Shown: positions 12,311 to 23,064 of the stretch, piece by piece | How the letters are laid out: each line of letters begins with the position of its first letter | Position numbering within the stretch: the stretch's first letter is position 1 | Assembly (NCBI RefSeq): GCF_964204645.1 | Contig: NC_134036.1 | Location: 2,542,001 to 2,606,000, forward strand | DNA: 64,000 nucleotides | Direction: 5' to 3' | From: Tubulanus polymorphus | Lineage: Eukaryota; Nemertea; Palaeonemertea; Tubulaniformes; Tubulanidae | Notes under the pieces: model-generated | What the model was told of the DNA's origin: nothing | Database searches by the model: none | Seen by the model: the letters and a program-made list of their open reading frames with translations, nothing else | Program-made: the position numbers and the translations under genes

Positions 12311-12544
12311 AGAAAAAATGATGATAAGTTTGAAAAGGTTTTACAATACGGCAGAAGAGACGAGAGATACCTCACTAATAAGTGCATCTTGTACCGACAT
12401 GAGATTTACAACGCCGGGTCTGATACGACTTAACCTTCAATCGTTACCTCAACGTTTACGTTTCCCTACTACCATTACGTTTACGTAAAAACATGCACGC
12501 GCGTAGTTCGTGAGAGAGTTGTAGTAGAAATATTTGATTTATAG

Positions 12545-12827
12545 TTTGTTTTTGCAGGCAGAGTTATTGACTTCTGCTGCAGTTGCTGCGGTGGCTATAC
12601 CGCCTTACTACACCCACCTTACTACTGATATTCCTACTACACTAGATTGCACCAATAAACCGGCCTTGGCGCAATCTAACACCACGCGTGATGCGCTACC
12701 ACGGAATATAACTACTGCACTTTTACTCACTTTTACACCATGGACCCTTAGAACGAATCGAGCTATTCATGGGTCAGCATTTTCGAAATTTGTCAAGAGT
12801 TACTATGACATTTATCATGGACAGCAC
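12545..12827 (+). other. Open frame with an acceptor-like site, not assigned
   Basis: After TTTTTGCAG at 12549-12557 a Thr/Ala/Pro-rich frame (AELLTSAAVAAVAIPPYY...) stays open for about 90 codons into a MITE. It might be an exon of an unknown gene; no donor or partner exon was found, so it is more likely chance. Confidence 0.15.
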
Positions 12828-12945
12828 TTGGTTAAAAGTTGGTTAGAATTAACCACAGTGGATAGTGTTGTCACATATTGACACTTAAAACTTCAATATA
12901 ACTATGGTATTTATCAGCTGGTAATCTTTAACCGACTTGACCCCA
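12822..12945. mobile_element. MITE family 1 copy
   Basis: Contains AAAAGTTGGTTAGAATTAAC, CAGTGGATAGTGTTG and the mirrored TAATCTTTAACCGACTTGA. Confidence 0.7.
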
Positions 12946-12984
12946 GCTCTCACCTACAGATCGTCCCATCCATGATATCTATCC

Positions 12985-13230
12985 TCCTCAGACCTTCATC
13001 TCTCTCACCTCCCTAGGTTTCTCTAGCTCTCCCCTTCCCAATGCTTCTCCACTCTATCTTCCCTTCCCTTTTACTATGCCCTCCCTCAGCCTGGCCCCTC
13101 CCCCTCTCTCTTGGTACTCCACCACGTTTTGCCTTTATTTCCTCTCCTGCCCTCCTCACTATCCCCCCTCTCTCGTCCCTCTCTCTCTCCTCTCGTCCCT
13201 CATACTGCTGACTCACACTGAATCGGCCCC
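12985..13230. repeat. Polypyrimidine (CT-rich) tract
   Basis: About 240 bases dominated by CCCTCTCTC-type runs on the + strand. It creates spurious Glu/Arg-rich and Ser/Pro-rich open frames. Confidence 0.7.
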
Positions 13231-13463
13231 CTCTCCGGATGACGTGTTGTCTGGGTAACTCGCTTTGATTGTTGGAAAGTAAATAAATGTGAAGGCACAA
13301 TTTTTTTTCCGGGAAACGATGATTATCAAAGAAAATCGTCGGTGAACAACATCTCCCGATATTGAACAGGATATGAAGACACAAGAAAAAGTAGATCATC
13401 TTATGTTGCACGAAGCCTTTGTGGTTTATCCACACACTAAGAAAAACTCTCAGTTCCGCAACA

Positions 13464-13577
13464 GGGTCTGGTTTTATAGACTGGTATTACCTTTCATAAC
13501 CCGGGGGCTAACTTAATTCATTTTCGATTGAGTTAGCCCCTCGGTTAAAGGTAATACCAGTCTATAAAACCGAGCCC
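13464..13577. mobile_element. MITE family 3, near-perfect palindrome
   Basis: GGGTCTGGTTTTATAGACTG at the left mirrors the right end CAGTCTATAAAACCGAGCCC, and the arms continue (GGTATTACCTTT / AAAGGTAATACC, GGGGCTAACT / AGTTAGCCCC) to a short loop. Arms of about 50 bases over 114 bp. Confidence 0.85.
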
Positions 13578-14344
13578 AAGGCCGTATTTAGCAGGGGACA
13601 AGGAGGCATTTCCCCATTTTTGGAAAAGTGTCCTTTGCCCCAAATGATTGTTATAGCCTGTAGTATTGCCCTTTTCGGGTTCTCTGCCCCCTAATATTAA
13701 AATGCTAGGTATACGGCCCTCCACAAATTAGTGGTTCAGTTCCCTTTCCTAATTCCACAGTGTTGTGGATCAGTTGGACGTGTTGCAGATAAGTTCCACT
13801 GTGGATAAGTTCCACGATGTTCTTGATCAGTTCTGCGATGTTATCGGTCCACGGCTCAAAAGCAGATAAAATTTCCATTCAAGATCGTTGCTTATCTAAG
13901 ATATCTCGTCTGTTTTTGACGGAAGCGTCTGATTTATTTCGACGGTTGATTTCAATGTTTTGTTTTCATTAGTTTCTGATGCGTTGCTGATGATTCAAAT
14001 TCAAAATTTGAAATTCAAATATATTCGTCTCCAGGGATGGCGCGACAAACTGTCTGGCATTGTTGTCGTTCGATGGTGACAAATTTTTAACGACATTTTA
14101 AGAATTCAAGTCTAAATGATGAGTAGCTGTCTGTGATTAAAGAATCACTGGACCGGCTTAGATATTGCCAAAAGGACTCGTGTCGTAGTTCAGCCCGATT
14201 GAGCTCTCATGATATCAGCTCATTGCGGTGGCGGTAAGTAGACATTGCAAGGGCCAAATCCTGACCAAATCTCGACTCACATTGTCACCATAGACCAGCT
14301 CTTGCTGACTGAAACAATCAAACCGAGTGCGGTTAGTAGCTAAT
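13578..14344. other. No gene recognised
   Basis: Short local repeats (GTTCCACTGTGGAT, GATCAGTT, 13735-13850). A block near 14280-14345 (GACCAGCTCTTGCTGACTGA) recurs in diverged form at 14855-14935. Confidence 0.4.
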
Positions 14345-14349
14345 TATCA

Positions 14350-14487
14350 CGGGCTGCAGTTGCTGAAAACTTGGTTAGAGTTAACCAGTGGATATTTGAC
14401 ATTGTGACAATTAAAAGTTAATTGTTAACTTATAGCATTTATCCGCCAGTTATCTTTAACCAACTTTTGAACAACTGCAGTTCCTGA
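14350..14487. mobile_element. MITE family 1, full copy
   Basis: Mirrored ends GGGCTGCAGTTGCTGAAAAC and CAACTTTTGAACAACTGCAG, with AGAGTTAACCAGTGGATA inside. Confidence 0.8.
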
Positions 14488-16430
14488 ATTTCTTCCAAAA
14501 AAAAGATAATTCGGCGAATGCGCAAATGAATGGACGAGCAGCTGACAGATGAACGACAAAAAGTGAATTTACAATTTTTTCGACTTTATCCATTTCGGAC
14601 TTTTCATATATTGTGGAGATTTTCTGTATACTATCACCACAACGCGGATAGTGTTTTAGTCAATCGCTACGACCCATCGGATTTAGTGCAGTCTTGTAAA
14701 AGTCTTGTTTAGAAGAAAGCCATTTCAGACTGGGCACTGGGTCCGCGGATCTGATGTCTGCATTTCGGGGTAATTGGAAATCTGTCAACCACACCTAAAC
14801 ACCGTGACGTGCAGGAACTTCTCGGTGTAGCAGACACGCGGAAACATTGTCATAGACAGACCAGCTCTTGCTGACTGATACAGACGCCGAGCAGAGCGCG
14901 ACGGTTAATTGCCAATTAATAGCTGATTATTAATTACCCAACTAAATAGAGAGGTCCCCTCGAGCGCCGGAATCAATCATTTACATACAATTCACGTTAT
15001 TTAGGTAGGCGACTACCAATCACAGTCGGGTTTGGCCGGAAATAACCAATCGAATAGGTTTTTGGGAACAAATATTTAGTAAATCAACAAACCTAAGAGA
15101 AGAGGGAATGTCATTCTTATTTCGACTTGAAAAAAGTGACAATTTCGTCATGATTGTCTATAAGTTAGACGCCAAATTAATAATTCACGACAAAAAATCT
15201 TCAGCTGTGTGGTTCTTTTTTATTTCGTTTAACTGATATACCTCTGTTCTATCAAGTAGCAAGTTTTATCAAAGAGTGATCGAGAATTTGTGCATTTTTC
15301 TAATTCTCGAAATTCTCAAGTTTAAATCTAGAGTTAAAATAACAATTCACGATTTGAAATGTTTCTCGACAAAAATCTTCTGCTTGTTATATTTTCGTTT
15401 AAGTGAAATACTTCATCGTGTTCTATCATGGGCTCTATTAAATGGTTCTATCCAATAGCAAGTTTTACACAAGAGCAATTTGTGCATTTCATAAGTCTTC
15501 TTATAATTCTAAAGTTTGAATTTAGTGTTGAAATCAGTTGAAATCAGTTTCAGTTCTTAGTCAGATTTTTGAGTCAGTTAATCATCGATGGCATTCTAGT
15601 CCTTGTTTTTGTTTTTGTTTTTTTCATAAAAAGTGGCATTTAGTATATGCACCTCGCGAAAAAGACTATTTTGAAAATAAGACTTCGTTTTACAGGTACA
15701 CACCGAGGAATGTAGATGGCCTGTAAGATCGAGTAGGTTTTTAGAAATTTCTTCAGAGATTTTTCTCGGTGAAGAAAGAAATCGATTTATAGAAATAAAT
15801 ATTTCACGATGTACAAAACGCGATTGTACAGAACGTTTGAAAAATCGATTTTTTCATTTTTCTACAAGTCAAATTTTGATTGATAACGACATTTTAAAAG
15901 GTTCACGTCACACATCATCGAGCTAAAACAGTCGACCCTAATGCAAATATCATCCGTCAAAATATACCGCCGTGTCAATTGACAGTTTTCAATTTTTTTT
16001 AATTCCAATTTTGAAAAGATGAAAACCGCCCTCGCGCGCGTGCGCACTCGTGCATATTTCATGAATTGATAATGATATCAAAACTCGATGAGCAAATATC
16101 AAATATCATCAATTTTACGGTGACCTTTTCGAGATAAAGCGTGTTGTGAGTTAACGTTAGGCGCTGTGTTAGCTTATTGTACCCCGTAGCCTATTAGAAC
16201 ACGCTATCAACTAGGAGTGGACGCAGAATGTTTGGAAGTTTTCAAGGAAAATCTTGAAGATGCTTTGATCAAGTGTCTTGATAACTGTGTTAGCTTATTG
16301 TAACCCGTATTAGAACACGCTATCAACCGGGAGCTGATGCAGTGGAAAACCCTGTTTGCCTATATCCGTGGTAATAGTGGCTTTTCCGTGGTTAGGCTAA
16401 CTGGTTTTTCCTCGCGTCTGCAAATTGCTG
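14488..16430. other. No gene recognised
   Basis: AT-rich; open frames of 60-66 codons without signals. Confidence 0.4.
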
Positions 16431-16439
16431 GAAGTTTTC

Positions 16440-16870
16440 AAGGGAAATCTTGAAGATGCTTTGATAACTGAACACATGTGTAGTGTGGACGATCAGTTTT
16501 TGAAAGTTTGCTGATGAAATGTCGAATGTCTGGTGTTTGTAGTTCATTTTCAATTAGAAATGTCTCAGGTGAAGCACTGAACACATGTGAAGTGTGGACG
16601 ATCAGATTTTGAAAATGTGCCGATAAAATGTCTAATGTCTGGTGTTTGTAGTTCATTATCAATTAGAAATGTCTCAGGTGAAGCACTGAACACATGTGAA
16701 GTGTGGACGATCAGATTTTGAAAATGTGCCGATAAAATGTCTAATGTCTGGTGTTTGTAGTTCATTATCAATTAGAAATGTCTCAGGTGAAGCACTGAAC
16801 ACATGTGAAGTGTGGACGATCAGATTTTGAAAATGTGCCGATAAAATGTCTAATATCTGGTGTTTGCAAA
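16440..16870. repeat. 109-bp tandem repeat, 4 copies
   Basis: GAACACATGTGAAGTGTGGA recurs at 109-base spacing (about 16470, 16579, 16688, 16797). The last three copies are almost identical. It lies 200-600 bases downstream (minus strand) of the signal-peptide exon, hence probably in that gene's first intron. Minus-strand open frames shift with each copy and are not coding. Confidence 0.9.
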
Positions 16871-17077
16871 TTCGAATTTTCAAAACTTTACAATTTTCAT
16901 TAAAAAAAAGAAACTTTCAGCGATAGCGTTTTTTGCAATTGCCTTTTCTCAAGTTTTTTTTTACAAGCGATTCTACCAAAAGCGGCTGATTATATTAGAA
17001 ACAAATTTTTCGAAGAAAAAAAAACTTTAATTCAAAGAAATTCCTGTGGTTTTCTATCAAAAAAAATTAGTTCTTAC

Positions 17078-17156
17078 CTTCACAAAGCAGCAGTACCGAA
17101 AATAGGAGCATTAGTCCAAATATCACTATGGAAACCCGTATTCTTTGCGTGGCCAT
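17078..17156 (-). CDS. First coding exon (signal peptide) of an unidentified secreted or membrane protein
   Basis: Minus strand. ATG at 17156-17154; reads MATQRIRVSIVIFGLMLLF and continues SVLLLCE, then a strong donor AAG|GTAAGAAC with phase 1. Basic start, 16-residue hydrophobic core and a good splice site are what a signal-peptide exon looks like. I looked for following exons toward lower coordinates and could not recognise one, so the product is unknown; the next exon may lie outside the window. Confidence 0.6.
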
Positions 17157-17159
17157 TGT

Positions 17160-17340
17160 TGCGTTTAATCGCGTTTTAAGAGATGAAATTCTCTCTTTTA
17201 CCGTAACGTATCGTCTGCGTATGAATGAATGTTGAGCTGACCGTCGGCAGACGCTTTCTTAAACTACTCCTAAAACGCGCGCCGCTACAGCCTTGTGTCG
17301 ACACCTAGCGGCGCGTGTGGGAACCCGCTCGACGACGTTT
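17160..17340 (-). promoter_or_regulatory. GC-rich putative promoter of the minus-strand signal-peptide exon
   Basis: Upstream of the ATG at 17156 there is a sharp rise in CpG content (CGCGCGCCGC, GGCGCGTGTG, CGACGACG at 17275-17340) in otherwise AT-rich DNA. No TATA box is evident. Confidence 0.4.
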
Positions 17341-17465
17341 AAAGTAACGGAATACAGTCCGATCTAGGGAATAAAAGCCACTTGTCCGGGGCAAACATAT
17401 CTGATATTTCGAATCCCCAATACTCTATGGTTTAAAATAAAAATATATGGGATTTTGATCATAAT

Positions 17466-17600
17466 ATGTGGGATTATGAAGAATGGGATATTGACTATGG
17501 GATTTTGACTTGTGGGATTTTGATCTATGGGATTTTGACTTGTGGGATTTTGATCTATGGGATTTTGACTTGTGGGATTTTGATCTATGGGATTTTGAAC
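17466..17600. repeat. 15-bp tandem repeat (TGGGATTTTGAYYTR), about 8 copies
   Basis: GGGATTTTGACTTGT and GGGATTTTGATCTAT alternate. Because 15 is a multiple of three, several frames are open on both strands (DLWDF- and QNPTSQNPID-type repeats); not taken as coding. Confidence 0.85.
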
Positions 17601-18784
17601 GTACATGGATATATCGCTTGCCCCCTCCAAAAGCTACTTGCCCTACACAGGCAGTCCGATTGGTGGCACTATCATCCGTTGTATCGAGTGGGGAAAAGTT
17701 TTTGTGACATGAAATTGCAGTAGCCCGGTGGACAAGTGATAATGATAACCTACTTGTCCTGATGAGAATATACTTGTCCCGGGAAATCGGACAAGTGCTT
17801 AGATCGGACCCTGGAGAGTGGCAAGGAAACATTGGTAGAGGTTACCTGGTAGAGGTACCCTACCATTAGAGACACACCGACCAGTGGTCTCCTACCCACG
17901 CAGGAGACACCGTCTGGAGTGGACCTAAGTTTGTTTACACGATCATGTACAACTTAGTATTTTTTTCCTATCTTTTAATTTTCCCCTTTTCTTGATTGAT
18001 CGGTTTTGTGTCCCTAACAAGCCACCCGCCAGTGACACCTGCCGGAAAGTTTACGAATGAGAGGCTGATTCGAGGACGGTGTTACGAATTTCACAACTTG
18101 GTTTATTACATTTATCACAGCCATATCTGAATGTTTTACATATTTTTCGCAACTTTTTCTACAACTATTTCTGCATTTCCTCATAAATTATTGTCGCACC
18201 TATCAGAATTCGACTGAACCGAACTTCTTCTGAACCTCACTGGATGTAACCTTACTCTCAAATATCAATTTCTCAGAATTTCTCAGAATATCTTCCTTTG
18301 ACAGATATATACATTTGATTAACAGAAACCGATCGAATTTCTGTCGTAGGCAGAAAGAAATGCGACATTTCTGCAAATGAAATCTTTCGAAACCGAAGCA
18401 TGGAATTTGATATTTCGTTTTCACTATCTCACGCCTAATCCGGGTAATATGAGATTTTCCAGATTATTATTAGCAAACGTACATAATTCGATTTCGTTTT
18501 ACGTTACACAAAGTTATGTTAAACCGACGCCCGTTCCCAAAAAAGGCGACTACCTTCATAAATCCCCCAATAACATAGGAAAATCGTGGAGGGACCTCAG
18601 AGATGCTTCTGGAAAATGGCTGCCTCCATGAATCTCCTTATAACATAGGAAAAATGGAGGAAAAATTCCACATGGTTACAATGCAGTTTTAATTGGCACT
18701 ATACGTCAGACCCAATGGTTGAATCTAAACAACTCTTCAGCAACTAGCGCCTGACCATTAACTAACACAAAGTTTACACATAGG
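17601..18784. other. No gene recognised
   Basis: ACTTGTCC blocks recur at 17715-17800. Diverged AAAATGGCTGCCTCC units at 18600-18660 and a MITE family 1 fragment at about 18680-18750. Confidence 0.4.
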
Positions 18785-18785
18785 C

Positions 18786-19000
18786 GGAATTATATACTTT
18801 GTTTCTCCTAATCGACTGGGTCATTTTTATAAACCGCTTCATTTCTAATAACTGCCGGGTCTGATATTGTTAGCTTGATCATGATTTTGGAAAAAAAGTA
18901 AAGTACAGGGTAGATAAGGTGGCCGGTCGGGTCAACTTTAAAGCACAGCAGAAATGAGAAACAAGGTACATGTATCGCTTATTCTAGCTTCAGGACTTGA
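18786..19000. mobile_element. MITE family 4 copy
   Basis: Left TTTGTTTCTCCTAATCGACT; inside TGCCGGGTCTGATATTGTTA, CTTGATCATGATTTTGGAAA and GTAGATAAGGTGGCCGGTCG; right GAGAAACAAGGTA. Same layout at 26190-26492 and 37570-37794. Confidence 0.75.
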
Positions 19001-20298
19001 AAAATGGCTTAGATGCTGGTCTTTGTGGGCGTGTGACAAGAGGTATAAATATATAATATATATGTAAATATATTATACACTTTGTCTTTCAAGCCTTCAA
19101 AGGATCGAACAAAATCAAACGGCAACTCTATTTCAAAAATTCATATTTATTCATATCAGACAAAGATACCATCGTTAGCGCTAGGCCTATTCGTTTATAT
19201 CAGAAGTTTTGTCTTTCTGTTGACATTTATTGCTCTTTTAATAATTGATCATTGCTTCGATGAGTCGAGGTGGTCGTTACTTATTCGATTCAGATTGCCC
19301 AGATTGTATTGACAGTTTATAAAATGATGCTAAAACTGTCATACCACCGAACCACAGATTGGCCTCTCTCGTTTTCTCTTACCGTCTCCTTCTCTTTCTC
19401 CTCATTCCTCTCCTTTCTTTAATTAACCGATTTTCTTTCTCCTCATTCCTCTCCTTTCTTTCATCTATCGATTCTACAATTATGCCTAAAGTTTGCCTAC
19501 AATTATGCCTAAAGTTTGCCTACAATTTTGCCTAAAGTTTGCCTAGAGTTTGCCTCGCTTATATGAAAACGAGATGAGCGGCGGTCGCTAGATCTATGCT
19601 TCGAAAGACGCCGTATTTTCATTCAGAAGATGCCGAAAAATATTCACACATTTCTGAGAAAAAGAAATAAGACAATGAAAATTTAAGTCGGATGTAGGCA
19701 GGGTGTAAAATGCATTATTCAATCAAACTACCGTTATTATATTATCCAATATTTTTATTGGTGACATCAGTAAATTGACCGGTATTAGATGTGTTTAAAA
19801 GTAGTATCCCAGGAAGCTGAGCAAAATGCCGTTGATGATTGGATAGAGCCTAACTGTTTGAGCTAAAGGGATAAAGATATTATAGTTTGTGTTGGCTTCA
19901 TTTAACAAACACTGACGTTTTCGGACGAATATTCTTCCTCGGGTTTGATACTTTCTCTGCACACACTGTTTTCCTGCTTCGACATTTTCATTCTCTGATT
20001 TTACCGGAAAAGCCTTTGTTCGCATCCGACACTTCGCCGAATTATATTTTTGTTGTAAGGCATCACTTTCGGTAGGTTTGGATACTTTATTCTGATATCG
20101 TATTTCGAAGATTTGTGATTTGTGACTTTTCCGAATTTGTAAGGACATCACGGTCAGCAATCAGTTTTTGCAGGTTTTTGGCATTTTTCGACAACTGACT
20201 CTAACGACTTTGTCCAAAACAACGACACGACACATCCCTTTTTCAAACATCGACATTTTGAATATCTGAAATATTCAAATTTTCCTCCCAGAGTAACA
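19001..20298. other. Mostly featureless; 22-bp repeat and GPCR 5' region
   Basis: About four copies of CCTACAATTATGCCTAAAGTTTG-type 22-mer at 19480-19555. A minus-strand open frame of 121 codons (19795-20160) has no recognisable domain. The 5' region of the 20299 receptor gene lies here; no clear TATA box. Confidence 0.4.
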
Positions 20299-21405
20299 AT
20301 GAACGCCAGCACGACTGTAACCAGGACAACGTCGACGACGGCGAACCCGTGCGCCCACTGGCGGAGTAAACCGCTAAACATGAAATACATCTTCGGCACT
20401 CATTTGTACGTTTGGTTTTTCGGTACAGCGTCGTTTCTAGGCATAGTTTTGAATATATTCACTTTACTGATTCTCAGACTGATGAGCAACGAATCGTACT
20501 ATCTACTGAAAGTCTTAGCCGTCTACGACATTCTATATTCGACATCGATATTCGTCATGTACCCGTTAAGAATTGTGCACATCTACAATGTGATGGGCGA
20601 CGTCGTTTTAAGGGTGGACGATTGGAAATTCGGCTGGGGGTTCATCACCGCGGCCCACGGAGCTTACTACGCCTTGCAACTGATGCGTAACTGGTGCGTG
20701 GCATTACTCAGCGTTGAACGTCTCGTTAAAATCTCGTTTCCGTTGAAATCTCGCGTGTTTTGGACGCGGCGATTGTTGCACGTCGTCATAGCGATCATCA
20801 GCGCTCTAGGCGTTGCTATGTACTTGCCGGTATTGTTACCGAAGTACGCGCTTAAAACGGTCCGCTGCCGCCAATGGGGTCCATACGTATTGATGCGCCA
20901 GTCTCATCTGCCCTACTACAGGAAGATCCCTTATATAGGTGAGTGGAGCGGAGAAATGAGGTCATGGATTGGTTTCGTGATCACCGCCCTCGTTCCCATG
21001 ATCGCGCTGATCGCCACGAACTCGATCCTTACCGTTTTATTGATCGCCCAGAATGCAACGCGAACAAAAATGATGACGTCATCGGTGACGTCATCATCAT
21101 CGCGATCTATGGCGATTGCGAAAGAGCGACGAGCGTTGCGAATGGTATTCGCTATCGTGGCTGTTTACGTCGTGTTCGAATCGGTGTCGGTGTTAGATCG
21201 TATGTTCTTCAGGAAGGTCATTCACGTGCCAGGGTACGGACACGCGGTTTCGTTGATGTACGTCCGTAAGGTCGGTATCGGTCTCACGGCCGTTGATTCG
21301 TGCGCCAACTTTCTCGTCTATTGCGCGACTAATGATGCGTTCAGACGAACGGCTAAAGTTCTCCTGGTGAAATTATTGGTTTTTAGAAGATCGTCGCATC
21401 CTTAA
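20299..21405 (+). CDS. Class A (rhodopsin-like) GPCR, FMRFamide/neuropeptide-receptor-like, 368 aa, single exon
   Basis: Seven hydrophobic helices are visible. Landmarks: N52 in helix 1 (GIVLNIFTLL); LAVYD with D77 in helix 2; ER (140-141) in place of the DRY motif; DSCANFLVY at 333-341 in place of NPxxY. N-glycosylation site at Asn2 in a short Thr-rich extracellular N-terminus. Third loop is Ser-rich and basic (253-280). Oddities: no CWxP in helix 6 (it reads FAIVAVYVVF) and no Cys at the usual start of helix 3 (position 3.25 is Ile). The ATG at 20299 is the first in frame and precedes helix 1 by a normal distance. The next gene is a receptor on the opposite strand, ending 477 bases away. 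Ligand unknown; a diverged peptide receptor is the best guess. Confidence 0.85.
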   Translation: MNASTTVTRTTSTTANPCAHWRSKPLNMKYIFGTHLYVWFFGTASFLGIVLNIFTLLILRLMSNESYYLLKVLAVYDILYSTSIFVMYPLRIVHIYNVMGDVVLRVDDWKFGWGFITAAHGAYYALQLMRNWCVALLSVERLVKISFPLKSRVFWTRRLLHVVIAIISALGVAMYLPVLLPKYALKTVRCRQWGPYVLMRQSHLPYYRKIPYIGEWSGEMRSWIGFVITALVPMIALIATNSILTVLLIAQNATRTKMMTSSVTSSSSRSMAIAKERRALRMVFAIVAVYVVFESVSVLDRMFFRKVIHVPGYGHAVSLMYVRKVGIGLTAVDSCANFLVYCATNDAFRRTAKVLLVKLLVFRRSSHP

Positions 21406-21882
21406 CTAAACCCTGGAGGGGCAACAGACCTCGACCAGTAGCTAGGACAGCACAGAGACCAAAATGGGAATCTCCCCTCGCAGTAGCCGACACATCACTC
21501 AGAATAAGATAGCACGATAAAGAAAACAGTTCCCAAATGTAGAATTTATTCCTTCATTTCATATTCGTGCATTTTCGGCACAATTCAGTCCTGTATAATA
21601 CACAGTTGTTCAAAAGATAACCGGTGGATAGATACCATAAAGGAACAATGAACTTTTAATTGTCACTATGCCGACCACCCACTAACTTTTATGCAAATTC
21701 CCCTGGACCTGGTTTCATAGACTGAGTATCAAAGCTATCCCTGGGTTAAATCCTCAATCTGGGTGACAACCACCATAGTTACAATGAGAAACCATGGTTA
21801 TAACTGACAAATTTCAAAATGCTCCCAGGGACTATTTTTCTTCCACATCTATGAAACCTAGCCCTGAATATTGTGGAATTGG
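21406..21882. other. Spacer between convergent receptor genes
   Basis: No ORF of note. Contains a degraded copy of the CAGTTGCTCAAAA-type MITE at about 21597-21700 and a fragment of a second inverted-repeat family (CTGGTTTCATAGACTGAG to CATCTATGAAACCTAGCCC) at about 21710-21867. Confidence 0.5.
21545..21550 (-). promoter_or_regulatory. Possible poly(A) signal for the minus-strand GPCR
   Basis: AATAAA on the minus strand (tttatt on +), 333 bases after the stop of the 21883-23064 gene. It lies in the shared spacer between the two convergent receptor genes. Confidence 0.4.
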
Positions 21883-23064
21883 TCAGTATCTATTCTCATC
21901 GCTTTGACCGGTGCGGTATCTGTTACTGTAATCACCGGCGCCACCTACCGTCAGGCCGGTGTCCCCACTCACCGCACCGGCGCCACCTACCGCCATTTCT
22001 TCCTCCGATGTATTATACGACGTCTGTTTACCGACCACCATCCGACGATTGGAACTCGCGCGTGCGCGGCACCACACACAGCCGCTGCAACAGACCTCGC
22101 GGAATTCCCGTGACGTCACCAGATAGAAGACGATATTCACCGAGTAGTTTACATCCCACAACAATAGAAACATTTCCCAAGCGGTTGCTACGTACGGGAT
22201 ATCCGGTTTAACGGTGTATATTGTTGCCAAGATGGCGCCAGGAGTCGAACAGAAGATATACGTGATCGATACGGTTAACATTAGATTCGTCACACGGCGC
22301 ACGGCCAATTTCCGGTTCCGGTCTAGATCGCCGGTACCACCGCCGCTAGCAGCGCCACCGTTGGCGAAAAGTTTTTTCTCTCTGAGCGACCAGGCGACCG
22401 CCGCATTAGTGAATATAACTACCGATAGAGGGCCATGACTGATAACGACTGTGGTGAAGATCACGTGGGCTCGATCGGTGCGGGTTGACCATAAACACGC
22501 TCCGGTTGGTTGAACGTAGATATTAGCGACACCTGGTACCAGCAAATACGACGACACCACGACCGTTACTACGGCCGTTGCTATGGTTATCCGTACGGCC
22601 AGACGTCGCGTACCAAGCCGTCGGTATAGCAACGGAAAGCGAAGGGCGAAAAATCGATCGGTCGATATGACGACGACGATCCACGTGCTTAGAAACGTAG
22701 TGGTGTAGTAGAGGTAACTGGTCAACGCGCACGTCCACGGTCCGGTGGCTGTGGGTATGGGTATTTCGCGGCTACCGGTGATCCGGACTGTGACAAGGTT
22801 GATGTAGAATATTAAACGCGCGACGACGTTCAGGAAGTCGGAAACGGCCAGCGCCGCTAGGTAAACACAATACGGGTGACGTCGCATCTTAGAGAACGTC
22901 ATCACCGCGAAAGTGATGACGTTCCCCACGAGTCCTAGCGGTATGATGGCGGACAGACAGACGACGAAGGTAGTCGCTTGCCAGGGTACGCTATTCAGAG
23001 ACACGGGCAGGTAATTCCAATAGGCGTAAGCCCATGGTACCCGAGTCAGGGTCGTTCCGTTCAT
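21883..23064 (-). CDS. Class A GPCR, peptide (FMRFamide-like) receptor family, 393 aa, single exon
   Basis: Seven helices with standard landmarks: GLVGN in helix 1 (N48); LAVSD in helix 2 (D76); Cys112 at the helix 3 start pairing with a Cys (190) in the second loop; TDRF for DRY at 135-138; FCSTP in helix 6; WDVNYSVNIVFY in helix 7; FRE start of helix 8; and Cys325/326/329, plausible palmitoylation sites. N-glycosylation at Asn2. The third loop carries a Gly-rich insert (235-245), and the C-tail is long, Gly/Ser-rich and acidic. The gene has canonical residues that its neighbour at 20299 lacks, so they are different receptors and not a recent duplicate. Ligand cannot be assigned from sequence. 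Confidence 0.88.
   Translation of the reverse strand: MNGTTLTRVPWAYAYWNYLPVSLNSVPWQATTFVVCLSAIIPLGLVGNVITFAVMTFSKMRRHPYCVYLAALAVSDFLNVVARLIFYINLVTVRITGSREIPIPTATGPWTCALTSYLYYTTTFLSTWIVVVISTDRFFALRFPLLYRRLGTRRLAVRITIATAVVTVVVSSYLLVPGVANIYVQPTGACLWSTRTDRAHVIFTTVVISHGPLSVVIFTNAAVAWSLREKKLFANGGAASGGGTGDLDRNRKLAVRRVTNLMLTVSITYIFCSTPGAILATIYTVKPDIPYVATAWEMFLLLWDVNYSVNIVFYLVTSREFREVCCSGCVWCRARASSNRRMVVGKQTSYNTSEEEMAVGGAGAVSGDTGLTVGGAGDYSNRYRTGQSDENRY

Noticed and set aside
12534-12881. 115-codon Thr/Ala-rich frame as a gene
   Set aside because: Runs into a MITE at its 3' end and has no partner exon; kept only as an unassigned open segment.
13013-13435. 140-codon Glu/Arg-rich minus-strand frame
   Set aside because: Arises from the CT-rich tract; low complexity and no splice or promoter support.
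16438-16883. Three overlapping minus-strand frames with near-identical proteins
   Set aside because: The 109-bp repeat is not a multiple of three; frames end where the next copy shifts. Not a gene family.
17364-17832. Frames with SHKSKSHRSK / QNPIDQNPTSQ repeats on both strands
   Set aside because: 15-bp tandem repeat keeps many frames open at once.
19795-20160. 121-codon minus-strand frame upstream of the first receptor
   Set aside because: No domain, no clear codon preference, and it overlaps the receptor's 5' region; probably chance.
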